A DNA stretch of 64,000 nucleotides from Streptomyces sp. CG4 (GCF_041080655.1 NZ_CP163525.1:8618001-8682000); one strand, 5' to 3'; shown: positions 1 to 9,016, numbered from the stretch's first letter. Translations and numbers: made by a program. The notes: a model not told the origin generated them from the letters alone.

Positions 1-221
1 CACCATCTCTCACCACGGCCGTGCACGTCCGCCGAAGCCGGCCCGCAGGGGCCGGACTCCCTTCCCCGACATCCTGCACGCCCCTGCGGCGGACCGGGAG
101 AGTTCACGCCCATGTTGCCGGATTGGTCTGTACATGACTATCACGCCACGCCAGACTGTCCGCCGATCGAGTGTCACCGCCCGACCGCCCTGTGTCCCCA
201 CTTCCGTCCGAGGAGTCGGCC

Positions 222-1103
222 ATGCCCGCGTCCGCCCGGCAACGTTGTCACGCAGTTCTCGCCGGACTCGTCACCCTCGCCACCGCCGCCGTCGTGTCCC
301 TCGCTGCACCCGTGCCCGCCGCCGCGGCCGACACCTGGACCGAGACCGGCTCCGACCGCGCCGAGCCGCTGACCGAGAGCCAGGGGCTGACCTCCGTGGA
401 GGTCCCGGCGAACAGCCCCAACCGGTACACCGGCATCGGCACCATCCCGCTCAGCGTCTCCAGCCGCGGCTGGAACCACGTCGGTGACCCCGACGCCTCG
501 TACAACGGCTACTACATCGAGCCCTACCAGCAGGACTCCGGCAACTCGAAGATGTACCGGGTGCAGGCGCCCGGCGGCACCTGGTCGGAGTACGTCCACA
601 CGCTGAGCCCCGGCGAGGCCCTGAACAACTCCTGGGACGCGATCTCGCCCGACGGCCAGTGGATGCTCTCGGGCGAATGGGGCACGATGAACCGCCTGCT
701 GGTCTTCCCGACCCCCGGCGTCAACCCGGCCACCTCGCCCTCGACGAACCTCCCGCAGGCCTCCACCGTCCACCTGGACCACCCCGTCCGCGACGTGCAG
801 GGCTGCGACTTCTCCGGCCCCACCACCCTGCTGTGCTCCTCCGACGACCCGGACGGCAGCCTCTTCGGCATGACCAAGCCGCTGCTCCAGGTCGACCTGT
901 CGGCCCCGCCGAACGGCTCCGGAGACGTCACCGGCCACGTCACGGCCCTGCGCCAGCTGCCGCTGCGCAGCTCCTGCTCCGGCACCTTCGAGGTGGAGGG
1001 CATCGACTACGACCGCCGCACCGGCATCCTGCGCGTGATCGTGATGTCGCCCGGCTTCTGCATCCTGACCGACAGCAAGACGTACAAGTTCTCCCGCGGC
1101 TGA
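222..1103 (+). CDS. Secreted protein of unknown function
   Basis: I do not recognise the family. The 293-residue product has an N-terminal signal peptide: a basic start, a hydrophobic run at about residues 9-27 and an alanine-rich cleavage region near residues 30-35. Four cysteines in the mature part (GCDF, LLCSS, SSCSG, GFCIL) suggest two disulfides, consistent with export. A stretch containing SPDGQWMLSG resembles a beta-propeller strand, but one such strand does not prove a propeller. The ATG at 222 is preferred to an in-frame start at 171 because it follows a GAGGAG ribosome site and begins directly with the signal peptide. It stands alone, with no operon partner on its strand except possibly the next small gene. 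Confidence 0.75.
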   Translation: MPASARQRCHAVLAGLVTLATAAVVSLAAPVPAAAADTWTETGSDRAEPLTESQGLTSVEVPANSPNRYTGIGTIPLSVSSRGWNHVGDPDASYNGYYIEPYQQDSGNSKMYRVQAPGGTWSEYVHTLSPGEALNNSWDAISPDGQWMLSGEWGTMNRLLVFPTPGVNPATSPSTNLPQASTVHLDHPVRDVQGCDFSGPTTLLCSSDDPDGSLFGMTKPLLQVDLSAPPNGSGDVTGHVTALRQLPLRSSCSGTFEVEGIDYDRRTGILRVIVMSPGFCILTDSKTYKFSRG

Positions 1104-1198
1104 GGTGTGCCGCCCGTCCGGTGGTGCTTTCCTGGGGTTGGACGCGGTTCGGCGGGGTACCCCGTTCCACCGCGGCGCGGCCACGAGAGGAGCGGTCC

Positions 1199-1570
1199 AT
1201 GGAACACACGGCGCGGTCGCATCCGGAAACCGTCACGGTGGAGATCAGTGGTACCAAGGAGGACGCCCGCCTCGTCTTCGACGCCCTGAGGTCCTGCTTC
1301 GCGTCCGACCGGGGCGCGGACGAGGTGCCGCAGCAGTTCCACGAGGTCAGGCCGATGGTGTGGCTCGGCACGTACGACGTCGCGGACGAGCATGTGCCGC
1401 ACTGCGCGCCCGTCCACCTCGGCGGGTCCGTGCAGGCGGACGTCCAGGGCGGCTACTGGGCGGTCGACCGGTTCCGGCACACCCTGGACTCGATCTTCAC
1501 CGTGCAGGAGACCTGCACGGCCTCCGGCGACCAGGAGCGGGACCTGCACCTGCTCCTGGAGAGCCGCTGA
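1199..1570 (+). CDS. Small protein of unknown function (123 aa)
   Basis: A short soluble protein starting at an ATG preceded by a GAGAGGAG-type ribosome site. There is no signal peptide, membrane segment or motif I can name. The sequence is acidic, mixes short hydrophobic and charged segments, and includes two cysteines (CAPVH, ETCTAS). It lies 95 bases after the secreted protein on the same strand and converges with the tautomerase gene. Codon use matches the neighbours and the good ribosome site supports a real gene. The function is unknown. Confidence 0.65.
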   Translation: MEHTARSHPETVTVEISGTKEDARLVFDALRSCFASDRGADEVPQQFHEVRPMVWLGTYDVADEHVPHCAPVHLGGSVQADVQGGYWAVDRFRHTLDSIFTVQETCTASGDQERDLHLLLESR

Positions 1571-1591
1571 CACCGCACACAGGGCGCGGTA

Positions 1592-2005
1592 CTACGGCAG
1601 CGCCCCGGCCGGCTCCGCGTCGGCCGGGGCGTACTGCGCCTCGCCGTCGCCGAAGGACCAGTCGACGAGCGTGTTCTCGGTGACGGTGACGACGACATTG
1701 CGCGGCTCGGTGCCGGTGCGCTCGTGCACCAGCTCGGCGATCCGCCGGTACAGCGCGCGCTTCTGCTCCGGGGAGCGCCCGGAGCGCATGGTGATGGCCA
1801 CGAACACCACCGATTCGTCCTTGTGCAGGCCGAGGTGGTCGTCGTAACGCAGGGTGCTGGTGACGCCGTCGTGGCCGGTCAGCACCTGGAAGCGGTCCTC
1901 GGGCGGGACGCCGAGCGTCTCCACCAGGGCGTCCTGGACGGCCTGGCCGAGCGCGTCGAGCCGGGCGGGGTCGGTGCCGAGTGCGTCTATCCGGACGAAG
2001 GGCAT
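1592..2005 (-). CDS. Tautomerase-superfamily protein
   Basis: A 137-residue protein of the 4-oxalocrotonate tautomerase superfamily, nearer the longer two-repeat members (cis-CaaD / MSAD-like, Tautomerase_2) than the 62-residue enzymes. After removal of Met the chain begins with Pro, the catalytic base of this superfamily. The segment EQKRALYRRIAELVHERTGTEPRNVVVTV is the typical helix-strand core. The substrate is not predictable. It is divergent from the FadH-like flavoprotein gene across 160 bases holding two palindromes, so the two genes are probably co-regulated and may act on the same unsaturated ketone or acid. That pairing is inferred from the gene order. Confidence 0.8.
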   Translation of the reverse strand: MPFVRIDALGTDPARLDALGQAVQDALVETLGVPPEDRFQVLTGHDGVTSTLRYDDHLGLHKDESVVFVAITMRSGRSPEQKRALYRRIAELVHERTGTEPRNVVVTVTENTLVDWSFGDGEAQYAPADAEPAGALP

Positions 2006-2045
2006 GGTGAGACGTCCTTTCGGAGCGGGCTGGGTGAGCTTGCTG

Positions 2046-2065
2046 TGTACATACTAGTAGGTACA
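2046..2065. promoter_or_regulatory. Near-perfect 20-bp palindrome in divergent promoter
   Basis: TGTACATACTAGTAGGTACA pairs with its own complement except at one symmetric position (TGTACnTACTAGTAnGTACA). It lies between the divergent tautomerase and FadH-like genes. It is a likely operator; the PadR-family regulator encoded just downstream at 4213 is the nearest candidate, which is inference. Confidence 0.6.
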
Positions 2066-2094
2066 GAGTGGTTGGTGTCACCCCTCGGCGGTTG

Positions 2095-2108
2095 TGCAAC
2101 TAGTTGCA
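2095..2108. promoter_or_regulatory. Perfect 14-bp palindrome in divergent promoter
   Basis: TGCAACTAGTTGCA is a perfect palindrome that shares the ACTAGT centre with the element at 2046-2065, about 46 bases away centre to centre. Two sites with the same core in one divergent promoter suggest binding by one dimeric regulator. Confidence 0.55.
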
Positions 2109-2165
2109 TAAACGGGCGGGCTTCCTCTACAACAAGAGGCGACGACACCGCGCACGGAGGGCCCG

Positions 2166-4181
2166 ATGAGCCGTTACCCGCACCTGATGACCCCGCTCGA
2201 CCTGGGCTTCACCACCCTGCCCAACCGCGTGCTGATGGGTTCCATGCACGTCGGCCTGGAGGAGGCCGAGCGCGGCTTCGAGCGGATGGCGGCGTTCTAC
2301 GCGGCCCGCGCCCGCGGCGGCGTGGGCCTCATCGTCACCGGCGGCATCGCGCCCAACGACGAGGGCCGGCCGTACGAGGGCGGCGCCAAGCTCACCACCG
2401 AGGCGGAGGCCGAGCAGCACAAGGCCGTCACGGAGGCCGTGCACCGCGAGGGCGGCCGGATCGCGCTGCAGATCCTGCACTTCGGGCGGTACGCCTACCA
2501 CCAGGACCTCGTCGCACCGAGCCCGCTGCAGGCGCCGATCAGCCCCTTCGTGCCGCGCGAGCTGACCGACGCCGACATCGAGCGGACCATCGACGACTAC
2601 GCCCGCACCGCCCGCCTCGCCCGGCAGGCCGGCTACGACGGCGTGGAGATCATGGGCTCCGAGGGCTACCTCATCAACGAGTTCATCGCCGCCCGGACCA
2701 ACCGGCGCACCGACCGCTGGGGCGGCTCCTACGAGAACCGGACGCGCTTCCCCGTCGAGATCGTCAAGCGGGTGCGCGAGGCCGTCGGCGCGGACTTCAT
2801 CGTCATCTACCGCCTCTCCATGCTGGACCTGGTCCCGGGCGGCTCCTCGCTGGAGGAGGTGATCGCCCTCGGCAAGGCGGTCGAGGCCGCGGGGGCGACC
2901 ATCATCAACACCGGCATCGGCTGGCACGAGGCCCGCATCCCCACCATCGCGACCTCCGTGCCGCGTGGTGCCTACACCTGGGTCACCAAGAAGCTCATGG
3001 GCGAGGTGTCCGTGCCGCTGGTGACCACCAACCGCATCAACACCCCTGATCTGGCCGAGGAGTTGCTGGCCGGCGGCTTCGCCGACATGGTCTCCATGGC
3101 CCGCCCGATGCTCGCCGACCCCGACTTCGTCGCCAAGGCCGCCGCCGGGACGCCGGAAGCCATCAACACCTGCATCGGCTGCAACCAGGCCTGCCTCGAC
3201 CACACCTTCAGCGGCAAGATCACCTCCTGCCTGGTCAACCCGCGCGCCTGCCACGAGACCGAGCTGGTGCTCTCGCCGACCCGGCGCAAGAAGCGCGTCG
3301 CCGTCGTCGGCGCCGGCCCGGCCGGCCTCGCCTGCGCGGTCTCCGCCGCCGAACGCGGCCACGAGGTCACGCTGTTCGACGCCGCGAGCGAGATCGGCGG
3401 CCAGCTCAACGTGGCCCGCAAGGTCCCCGGCAAGCAGGAGTTCGACGAGACCCTGCGCTACTTCCGTCACCGGCTCGACGCCCACGGGGTCGACGTACGC
3501 CTCGACACCTGGGTCACCGCCGAGACCGTCGCGGGCTACGACGAGGTCGTCGTCGCCACCGGTGTCACCCCGCGCACCCCGGACATCCCCGGCGTCGACC
3601 ACCCCCGCGTCCTCGGCTACCTCGACGTGCTGCGGGGCGGCGCCCCCGTCGGCGACCGGGTCGCCGTCCTCGGCGCCGGCGGCATCGGCTTCGACGTCGC
3701 CGAGTACCTCACCGACGGCGGCGACAAGGCGAGCGAGGACCCGCAGACGTACTTCCGCGCCTGGGGTGTCGACATGGACTACCAGGAGCCGGGCGGCCTC
3801 GCCGCGCCCCAGCGGTCCGCCCCGCCCCGCCAGGTCCATCTGCTCCAGCGCAAGACCACCAAGGTCGGCGCGGGCCTCGGCAAGACCACCGGCTGGATCC
3901 ACCGCGCCGAGCTGAAACACCGCGGCGTGACCATGGTCCCGGGCGTGCGCTACGACCGGATCGACGACGCCGGCCTGCACATCACCGTCGGCGAGGAGAG
4001 CACGGTCCTGGAGGTCGACACGGTGGTCCTGTGCACCGGCCAGGAACCGCGCCGCGACCTGTACGACGAGCTGGCCGCCGCCGGGCGCAGCGTCCATCTG
4101 ATCGGCGGCGCGGACGTCGCGGCCGAACTGGACGCCAAGCGGGCCATCAAGCAGGGCACGGAGCTGGCGGCGGCGCTGTAG
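2166..4181 (+). CDS. FadH-type NADH:flavin oxidoreductase / 2,4-dienoyl-CoA reductase
   Basis: A 671-residue member of the old-yellow-enzyme/FadH family. Residues 1 to about 330 form the FMN barrel, with substrate-region motifs FGRYAY and the typical EGYLINEF and GGSYENRTRF blocks. An iron-sulfur motif CxxCxxxC plus a later Cys follows at about residues 336-355. The C-terminal half is an FAD/NAD(P)H-binding reductase with VVGAGPAG near residue 380 and a second nucleotide motif VLGAGGIGFD. Members reduce conjugated double bonds of dienoyl-CoA or related enones. The length is normal for the family. It is divergent from a tautomerase, with a PadR gene downstream. The exact substrate is unknown. 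Confidence 0.88.
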   Translation: MSRYPHLMTPLDLGFTTLPNRVLMGSMHVGLEEAERGFERMAAFYAARARGGVGLIVTGGIAPNDEGRPYEGGAKLTTEAEAEQHKAVTEAVHREGGRIALQILHFGRYAYHQDLVAPSPLQAPISPFVPRELTDADIERTIDDYARTARLARQAGYDGVEIMGSEGYLINEFIAARTNRRTDRWGGSYENRTRFPVEIVKRVREAVGADFIVIYRLSMLDLVPGGSSLEEVIALGKAVEAAGATIINTGIGWHEARIPTIATSVPRGAYTWVTKKLMGEVSVPLVTTNRINTPDLAEELLAGGFADMVSMARPMLADPDFVAKAAAGTPEAINTCIGCNQACLDHTFSGKITSCLVNPRACHETELVLSPTRRKKRVAVVGAGPAGLACAVSAAERGHEVTLFDAASEIGGQLNVARKVPGKQEFDETLRYFRHRLDAHGVDVRLDTWVTAETVAGYDEVVVATGVTPRTPDIPGVDHPRVLGYLDVLRGGAPVGDRVAVLGAGGIGFDVAEYLTDGGDKASEDPQTYFRAWGVDMDYQEPGGLAAPQRSAPPRQVHLLQRKTTKVGAGLGKTTGWIHRAELKHRGVTMVPGVRYDRIDDAGLHITVGEESTVLEVDTVVLCTGQEPRRDLYDELAAAGRSVHLIGGADVAAELDAKRAIKQGTELAAAL

Positions 4182-4212
4182 CCCGCTTCCCGCACCTCCC
4201 TAGGATGAGCCC

Positions 4213-4758
4213 ATGTCACTCCCGCACGCGATCCTCACCGCCCTGCTGGAAAAGCCGTCGTCGGGACTGGAACTGACCCGCCGGTTCGACAAGTCGATCG
4301 GCTACTTCTGGTCCGCGACGCACCAGCAGATCTATCGCGAGCTGGGGAAGCTGGAGGCCGAGGGCCTCATCCGCACACTGCCGTCCGAACAGCCGGCCCG
4401 CGGGCAGAAGAAGAGCTACGACGTCCTGCCCGCCGGCCGTGCCGAACTGGCCCGCTGGACCGCCGCCGCACAGGACCCGAAGCCCCAGCGGGACGTGCTC
4501 CTGCTGCGGCTGCGGGCCGCGGCGGTGGTCGGCACGGCGGGACTCGAAGCCGACCTGCGGCGCCATCTGCAGCTGCACCGGCGGCAGTTGGCGGAGTACC
4601 AGGAGATCGAGAAGCGTGACTTCCCGCCGGACCGGGACGCCCCCGAGGACCGGCTGCGCCACCTCGTGCTGCGGGCCGGCATCGACCTGGAGACCTTCTG
4701 GACCCAGTGGCTCAGCCACGCCCTGACGGAGCTGGCCGCACTGCCCGACGCCGACTGA
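4213..4758 (+). CDS. PadR-family transcriptional regulator
   Basis: The N-terminal half is a PadR winged helix: ILTALLEKPSSGLELTRRFD, then WSATHQQIYRELGKLEAEGLI and a wing containing GQKKSYDVLPAGRAEL. The C-terminal part (about residues 95-181) is the helical dimerisation region found in the longer PadR/YqjI group. PadR proteins usually repress nearby genes in response to small phenolic or lipophilic ligands. It starts 31 bases after the FadH-like gene on the same strand, so it is probably co-transcribed and may bind the palindromes at 2046 and 2095. Confidence 0.88.
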   Translation: MSLPHAILTALLEKPSSGLELTRRFDKSIGYFWSATHQQIYRELGKLEAEGLIRTLPSEQPARGQKKSYDVLPAGRAELARWTAAAQDPKPQRDVLLLRLRAAAVVGTAGLEADLRRHLQLHRRQLAEYQEIEKRDFPPDRDAPEDRLRHLVLRAGIDLETFWTQWLSHALTELAALPDAD

Positions 4759-4797
4759 GCCCCGCGCTCGCGGCAGTTCGGAGTCGGATACGGCGGT

Positions 4798-5412
4798 TCA
4801 GAGCCGGTACGGCTTCGAACGGCGGTGCAGATACCAGCCCGTGGCGATCACTCCGGTGCCCACCAGGGCGGCGCCGATGCCCAGCGTAAGCGGCCCGTGG
4901 TCGCGGGCGGCACCGCCCAGGCCCCCCATCACACCGTGGGAGGGCGCCGGCGACGACGTCGAGGCGGGCTTCGAGGAGGTGGTCGACGGCGCGGTCGACG
5001 AAGTGGTCGACGAAGTTGTCGGCGCCGAGGATGCCGAGGACGCCGAGGTCGACGAGGACGACGAGACGATCACCGACTGGGTGCCCGCCGTACTGCCGTT
5101 GGAGCAGACCACGACCACGCTGTACGTCCCTGGGCCCACCCCCGTCCAGGCCGCGGACTGGCTGACGGACGTCCCCGCCAGAGCCGACTGCCGGCCCTGC
5201 GCGAAGTTCGCCTGCCGGCTGGTGAGCAGGGCCGCTTTGCCCCAACTGCCTTTCAACTGGGTGCACGCACTGGTGACCACCGAGACGGTGGACCCGGCGG
5301 TGCTGACGGAGATGCCCGAGGCCGCGCTGGACGGCCCGGCGAGGGATACCGGCAGCGCCGCGGCGGCCGCCAGTATCAGACCGGAGCGGACGAGGAGTCG
5401 CGAGGTGTGCAT
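4798..5412 (-). CDS. Cell-surface protein with Ser/Thr linker and C-terminal membrane anchor
   Basis: A 204-residue exported protein of unknown function. It has a signal peptide (hydrophobic run LILAAAAALPVSLAGP, cleavage near SAA), a small globular part of about 90 residues with two cysteines, a long Ser/Thr/Ala-rich low-complexity linker, and a C-terminal hydrophobic helix followed by HRRSKPYRL, which would anchor it in the membrane with a basic cytoplasmic tail. I see no LPXTG sorting motif. The ATG at 5412 is chosen because it has a GGAGG ribosome site and starts at the signal peptide. It converges with the PadR gene. Confidence 0.75.
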   Translation of the reverse strand: MHTSRLLVRSGLILAAAAALPVSLAGPSSAASGISVSTAGSTVSVVTSACTQLKGSWGKAALLTSRQANFAQGRQSALAGTSVSQSAAWTGVGPGTYSVVVVCSNGSTAGTQSVIVSSSSSTSASSASSAPTTSSTTSSTAPSTTSSKPASTSSPAPSHGVMGGLGGAARDHGPLTLGIGAALVGTGVIATGWYLHRRSKPYRL

Positions 5413-5681
5413 GGGCTGGCCTCCGGCGGCACGGTCGGCGGTACGTCCCATGCGCCGCCGGGGGTCGGGAAGCGTCCGTGCGCCTGCTCAGCAGCCAACG
5501 TCGCCCTGGCCGGGCCCGCACCCGGGAGGCAGCCGGTCAGGTGACGGTTTCCTTCGTGTGGTGCAGCGGGGTTGGGGGCCGGGGCGCCTCATCGCCTGCC
5601 GGGACCCGTTCGTGGGCGGCTGCGGCTTGGCAGTGGCCGGCCGCGCAGTTCCCCGCGCCTCTGGGATGGTTGCTGTGCCCG

Positions 5682-6653
5682 TCAGCTGTCCGTGGTCACC
5701 GTCCGCTCCGGTGACCAGCCGCCCCAGGTGCCGTCCGGGAGGCGCGCGCGCAGGCGGACCCGGTGTTCCTCGCCTGCGCTGGTTCCGGTGTAGAAGCTGT
5801 AGCTCGCCCGGCCCGTCGGAGGCGTGCCGCCCCAGACCAGGGAGGTGGCCGCAGTGCCGTCCAACCGGATCTGGTACTCGGTGATCATCCCGTCCACCTG
5901 CGGCGGGTCCCAGGACAGGTCGATGTAGTACGCCCCGTCGGCCCGGTGGGTCCGCGCGGTGAACCCCATGGGCGCGGTGCTCCGGCCGTCGTCGGTGCCC
6001 GGGGTGGTGAGACGGACCGGGGCGCTCGCGGGGGAGAGGTTGTCGGCGGCGTCGCGGGCCCGCACCGTGAAGACGTAGCCGGTGCCCGGGCGCAGCCCGG
6101 TGACCACGGTCGCGGTCTGGTTCCCGCCCACGCTGTGGATCTTCGCCCCGCCCTGGTACACGTCGTACGACACCACACCCCGGTCGTCCCGGGACGCGCC
6201 CCAGGAGAGCTGGACCTCCCGGCTGCCGACGGCGCGCCCGGCGGGCTTCGACGGCCGGGTCGGTGCCGAGCGGTCCGCCGCCACCATGGCCGGTGTCCGT
6301 GCCCGGACCGCCCGGCTCGGCGGGCCGAGCCGGCCCTCGGTGTCCCGGGCCCGCACGGTGAAGGCATACATGGTCGACGGCCTGAGCCTGGTGACGTCCA
6401 CCATGTGCTGCGAACCCGGCACTTCCTCGACCTTCGTGGTGCCGCGATATACCTCATAGACGCGGACCCCGGGAGTGTCCGGCACGGCGTTCCACATCAC
6501 GTGCACGCTCGTGGCGCTGCCGGCCTGCGCGGTGACCCCGGTCGGCGCGCCGGGCGCCCGGCCTTCGTCGGCGTCGGCCCGGCCCCAGCCGCAGGACGCG
6601 ACCAGCAGCAGGGCTCCGCAGACCGGAACGAGCGGCCAGGGAACGCGTCGCAC
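5682..6653 (-). CDS. Lipoprotein with three fibronectin type III domains
   Basis: The GTG at 6653 follows a GGGGAGG ribosome site and gives a lipoprotein signal ending in VASC. The remaining roughly 300 residues are three fibronectin type III repeats, each with the W...Y.VY and LRP.T.Y.F.VRARD pattern; the third is more divergent (YIDLSWDPP, YRIRL-like). No catalytic domain is present, so it is probably a surface carbohydrate- or protein-binding lipoprotein. In Streptomyces such repeats usually accompany glycoside hydrolases, and the divergent neighbour here is a GH75 chitosanase, so a role on chitosan or cell-wall material is possible. Longer in-frame starts upstream lack a ribosome site and a signal sequence. 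Confidence 0.8.
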   Translation of the reverse strand: MRRVPWPLVPVCGALLLVASCGWGRADADEGRAPGAPTGVTAQAGSATSVHVMWNAVPDTPGVRVYEVYRGTTKVEEVPGSQHMVDVTRLRPSTMYAFTVRARDTEGRLGPPSRAVRARTPAMVAADRSAPTRPSKPAGRAVGSREVQLSWGASRDDRGVVSYDVYQGGAKIHSVGGNQTATVVTGLRPGTGYVFTVRARDAADNLSPASAPVRLTTPGTDDGRSTAPMGFTARTHRADGAYYIDLSWDPPQVDGMITEYQIRLDGTAATSLVWGGTPPTGRASYSFYTGTSAGEEHRVRLRARLPDGTWGGWSPERTVTTDS

Positions 6654-7191
6654 GGCTGCCTCCCCGGGGACGGCGGCATGGGCATCACGTAAAGGTCCGG
6701 ACCAATATGGCGCGGTGGGCGCGGGCACGGCAAGAGGGCCGCGCGCATCACCCGCGCGCCCCCGTGGCCGGACGGCGCGCGGCCCGGGTGTGCGGGCCGG
6801 TGCGGGGCCCCGTGGTGGTGACCATCTCGGGAAGTTACGTATGCTGAGGCTCCCTACGGCTGAACTGCCCCGGAAATCAGGGAAGTTCACGCCTGTGGCG
6901 CGGACACGCTGTCGTCGCCGATCCCGCGCCGACACGGGCGGCCGGGGGATCCGGGCCGACTTCGGACCGGATCCCCGGCCCCTGTTGTCCCCGTGCAGCG
7001 GTTGCATCCGCTGCCTCGGGTTACTCCTGTTACCCCTGGTTGTCCCTCACGGGGTGTCAGAAGCGTGCTCCATCCGGCCTCTTCGGAGCGATCCGGACGG
7101 CCGACGGCGCGGACGCGCACCACAGTGTGCGGGATGTCCGCCCCGCCGGGGCGGGACGTCCGTCCTGTCCCCGACGAGAGGCCCCTTCATC
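6654..7191. other. 538-bp divergent intergenic region
   Basis: No convincing gene. It separates the FnIII lipoprotein (minus) from the GH75 gene (plus) and so holds both promoters. GGGAAGTT occurs twice (near 6828 and 6886). An imperfect hairpin with 10-bp arms GGGGATCCGG / CCGGATCCCC spans 6945-6976 with a 12-base loop; it could be an attenuator or an old terminator. Confidence 0.5.
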
Positions 7192-7914
7192 GTGCGTGTC
7201 CCCGCCCTGACGCTGGCCGCGGCCGGCGCCACCCTGCTCGCCCCGGCGACGCTGCCCGTCCCGGCCTCCGCCGCCCCGCCGAAGGAGCGGCCCGCGGCCC
7301 GGAGCGAAGGCGATGTCTCCGCGGCCGACCTGCTGGCCCGGCTGGGCGAGTGCCGCGAGATCTCCCACGGCCGGTACAGCATCGACGCCGGCAGCCCCGC
7401 GAACGTACCCGTCTGCGGCACCCAGGACGCCGTCTACTGGAAGGCCGACTTGGACATCGACTGCGACGGGCAGCCCGGCGCCCGCTGCAACCCCCGCACC
7501 GACCCGCAGTTCGCCTCGACGACCGCCTATCAGCAGTCCGACGGCCGCTATCTGAACGCCGAGACCCTGCCCTACATCGTGGTCCCCGCCCCGAGCCCCA
7601 TCTGGAACCCGGAAGAGGACGGGGTGCGCGGCGGTGCCGTGGTCGCCGTGGTCTACCGGGACCAGGTGCAGTACGCCGTGGTCGGCGACACCGGTCCGGG
7701 CGACGTCATCGGCGAGGCCTCCTACGCCACCGCGCAAGGCCTCGGCCTGCGGCCCGACCCGAACGGCGGCGGGGCGCCCGACGGTGTCACCTACATCGTC
7801 TTCAAGAACACCCGCGTGGACCCCATCGAGGACCACGCGGCGGCGGTGGCCGAGGGGGTGCGGCTGGCCAGGACGTTCGTCGCGACGAACAGGCTGTTCC
7901 TCGCGACGAAATGA
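7192..7914 (+). CDS. Secreted GH75 chitosanase
   Basis: A 240-residue secreted protein. After a signal peptide ending near PASAA comes a domain with the hallmarks of glycoside hydrolase family 75, endo-acting chitosanases: GRYSIDAG, VPVCG, the acidic block YWKADLDIDCDGQ carrying the probable catalytic Asp residues, and the Cys pairs expected for an extracellular enzyme. The reaction would be cleavage of beta-1,4 glucosamine chains. The GTG at 7192 starts directly at the signal peptide; GAGAGG lies 11 bases upstream, a rather long spacing. There is no operon partner. Confidence 0.82.
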   Translation: MRVPALTLAAAGATLLAPATLPVPASAAPPKERPAARSEGDVSAADLLARLGECREISHGRYSIDAGSPANVPVCGTQDAVYWKADLDIDCDGQPGARCNPRTDPQFASTTAYQQSDGRYLNAETLPYIVVPAPSPIWNPEEDGVRGGAVVAVVYRDQVQYAVVGDTGPGDVIGEASYATAQGLGLRPDPNGGGAPDGVTYIVFKNTRVDPIEDHAAAVAEGVRLARTFVATNRLFLATK

Positions 7915-7937
7915 CCGGCCGCACTCCCTTCGCCGGG

Positions 7938-8348
7938 TCACACCTTGCGGTAGCCGTACGCCTCCGTCGCCGCGGCCTCGACCGCGTCCAGGTCGGCCCC
8001 GGTGGCGGCGGTGACCACCGCGGCCACCGCGCCCTCCAGGAACGGCGCGTCCACCAGGCGTGAGCCGTCCGGCAGTTCGTCGCCCTCGGCGAGCAGCGCC
8101 TTCACGGTGAGCACGGCACTGCCGAGGTCGGTGAGGACCGCGACGCCGACGCCCCGGTCCACCGAGGCCGCCGCCGCGGAGATCAGCTCGGCGCTGGTGC
8201 CGAGCTCGCCGCCCTCGGTGCCGCCGGCCGGGGCCACGGGCACCGCCGCGGCTCCGCTCGCCAGACCCTTCGCCAGCTCCGCGACCGAAGCGGCCACCTC
8301 CGCACTGTGTGACACCAACACGATGCCGACCAGCTTCTCCTCACTCAC
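7938..8348 (-). CDS. dhaM: Dihydroxyacetone kinase phosphoryl donor subunit DhaM
   Basis: A 136-residue EIIA-mannose-like domain. The phosphorylated histidine is His14 in VLVSHSAEVA, followed by the glycine/alanine-rich region and the DLGSAVLTVKAL motif of DhaM. It takes phosphate from the PTS protein HPr and passes it to DhaL-bound ADP. Only the EIIA part is present, without the HPr and EI-like extensions of the E. coli protein, which is usual in actinomycetes. It is last in the operon, two bases after dhaL, with a GGAGGG ribosome site inside the dhaL end. The start is GTG. Confidence 0.93.
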   Translation of the reverse strand: MSEEKLVGIVLVSHSAEVAASVAELAKGLASGAAAVPVAPAGGTEGGELGTSAELISAAAASVDRGVGVAVLTDLGSAVLTVKALLAEGDELPDGSRLVDAPFLEGAVAAVVTAATGADLDAVEAAATEAYGYRKV

Positions 8349-8350
8349 CG

Positions 8351-8950
8351 TCAGCCCTCCGCCGCTTCTTCGAGCGCGGCGATCAGCAGCGCCGACGAGG
8401 TCGCCCCGGGGTCCTGGTGGCCGATGCTGCGCTCGCCGAGATAGCTCGCCCGGCCCTTACGGGCCTGCAGCGGGATGGTGGCCACCGCACCCTCCTCGGC
8501 GGCGGCCCGCGCGGCGGCGAAGCCGTCGCCGAGCGCGTCGACGGCCGGCACCAGGGCGTCGATCATGGTCTTGTCGCCGGGGGCCGCCCCGCCGAGCGTC
8601 ATCACCCCGTCCACGCCCGAACGCAGCGCCTCGGCCAACTGCTCCGCACCGACCTCGGAGGCGTCGCCGAGCGCCTTGCCGGTGCGGCGCAGCAGCGTGC
8701 CGTACAGCGGCCCGGACGCGCCACCGACCGTCGAGATCAGCTGCCGTCCGGCGAGGGTCAGCACGCCGCCCGGGGTGTCCGGGGCCTCCTTCTCCAGGGC
8801 GGCCGTCACGGCCCGGAAGCCGCGCTGCAGATTGCTGCCGTGATCCGCGTCCCCGATGGGCGAGTCGAGGTCGGTGAGCCGCTGCGCCTCACGGTCGACG
8901 GATGCGGCGGTCGCCGCCATCCAGCGGCGGAAGAAGTCGGCGTCGAGCAC
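8351..8950 (-). CDS. dhaL: Dihydroxyacetone kinase ADP-binding subunit DhaL
   Basis: A 199-residue all-helical nucleotide-binding subunit. The magnesium-binding motif DxPIGDADHGSN (about residues 31-40), which chelates the permanently bound ADP/ATP through its aspartates, is intact, as is the glycine-rich GGASGPLYGT loop. DhaL transfers phosphate from its bound nucleotide to dihydroxyacetone on DhaK and is re-phosphorylated by DhaM. It starts at a GTG with a GGAG ribosome site, 66 bases after dhaK, in the order dhaK-dhaL-dhaM. Confidence 0.93.
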   Translation of the reverse strand: MLDADFFRRWMAATAASVDREAQRLTDLDSPIGDADHGSNLQRGFRAVTAALEKEAPDTPGGVLTLAGRQLISTVGGASGPLYGTLLRRTGKALGDASEVGAEQLAEALRSGVDGVMTLGGAAPGDKTMIDALVPAVDALGDGFAAARAAAEEGAVATIPLQARKGRASYLGERSIGHQDPGATSSALLIAALEEAAEG

Positions 8951-9016
8951 TGGATCTCCTTGCGTGGTAGGAGTGTTGACCGGCGTGTGCGGGTGATGAG
9001 CGCCTCGTCCGCCGTA

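Noticed and set aside
1..221. Possible gene at the left edge and a PHO-box-like GTTCACGCC near 95
   Set aside because: Only antisense shadows are present and a single heptamer without tandem repeats is not a PhoP site.
2127..4097. A 656-residue frame antisense to the FadH-like gene
   Set aside because: Same reason: antisense shadow with biased composition and no domain.
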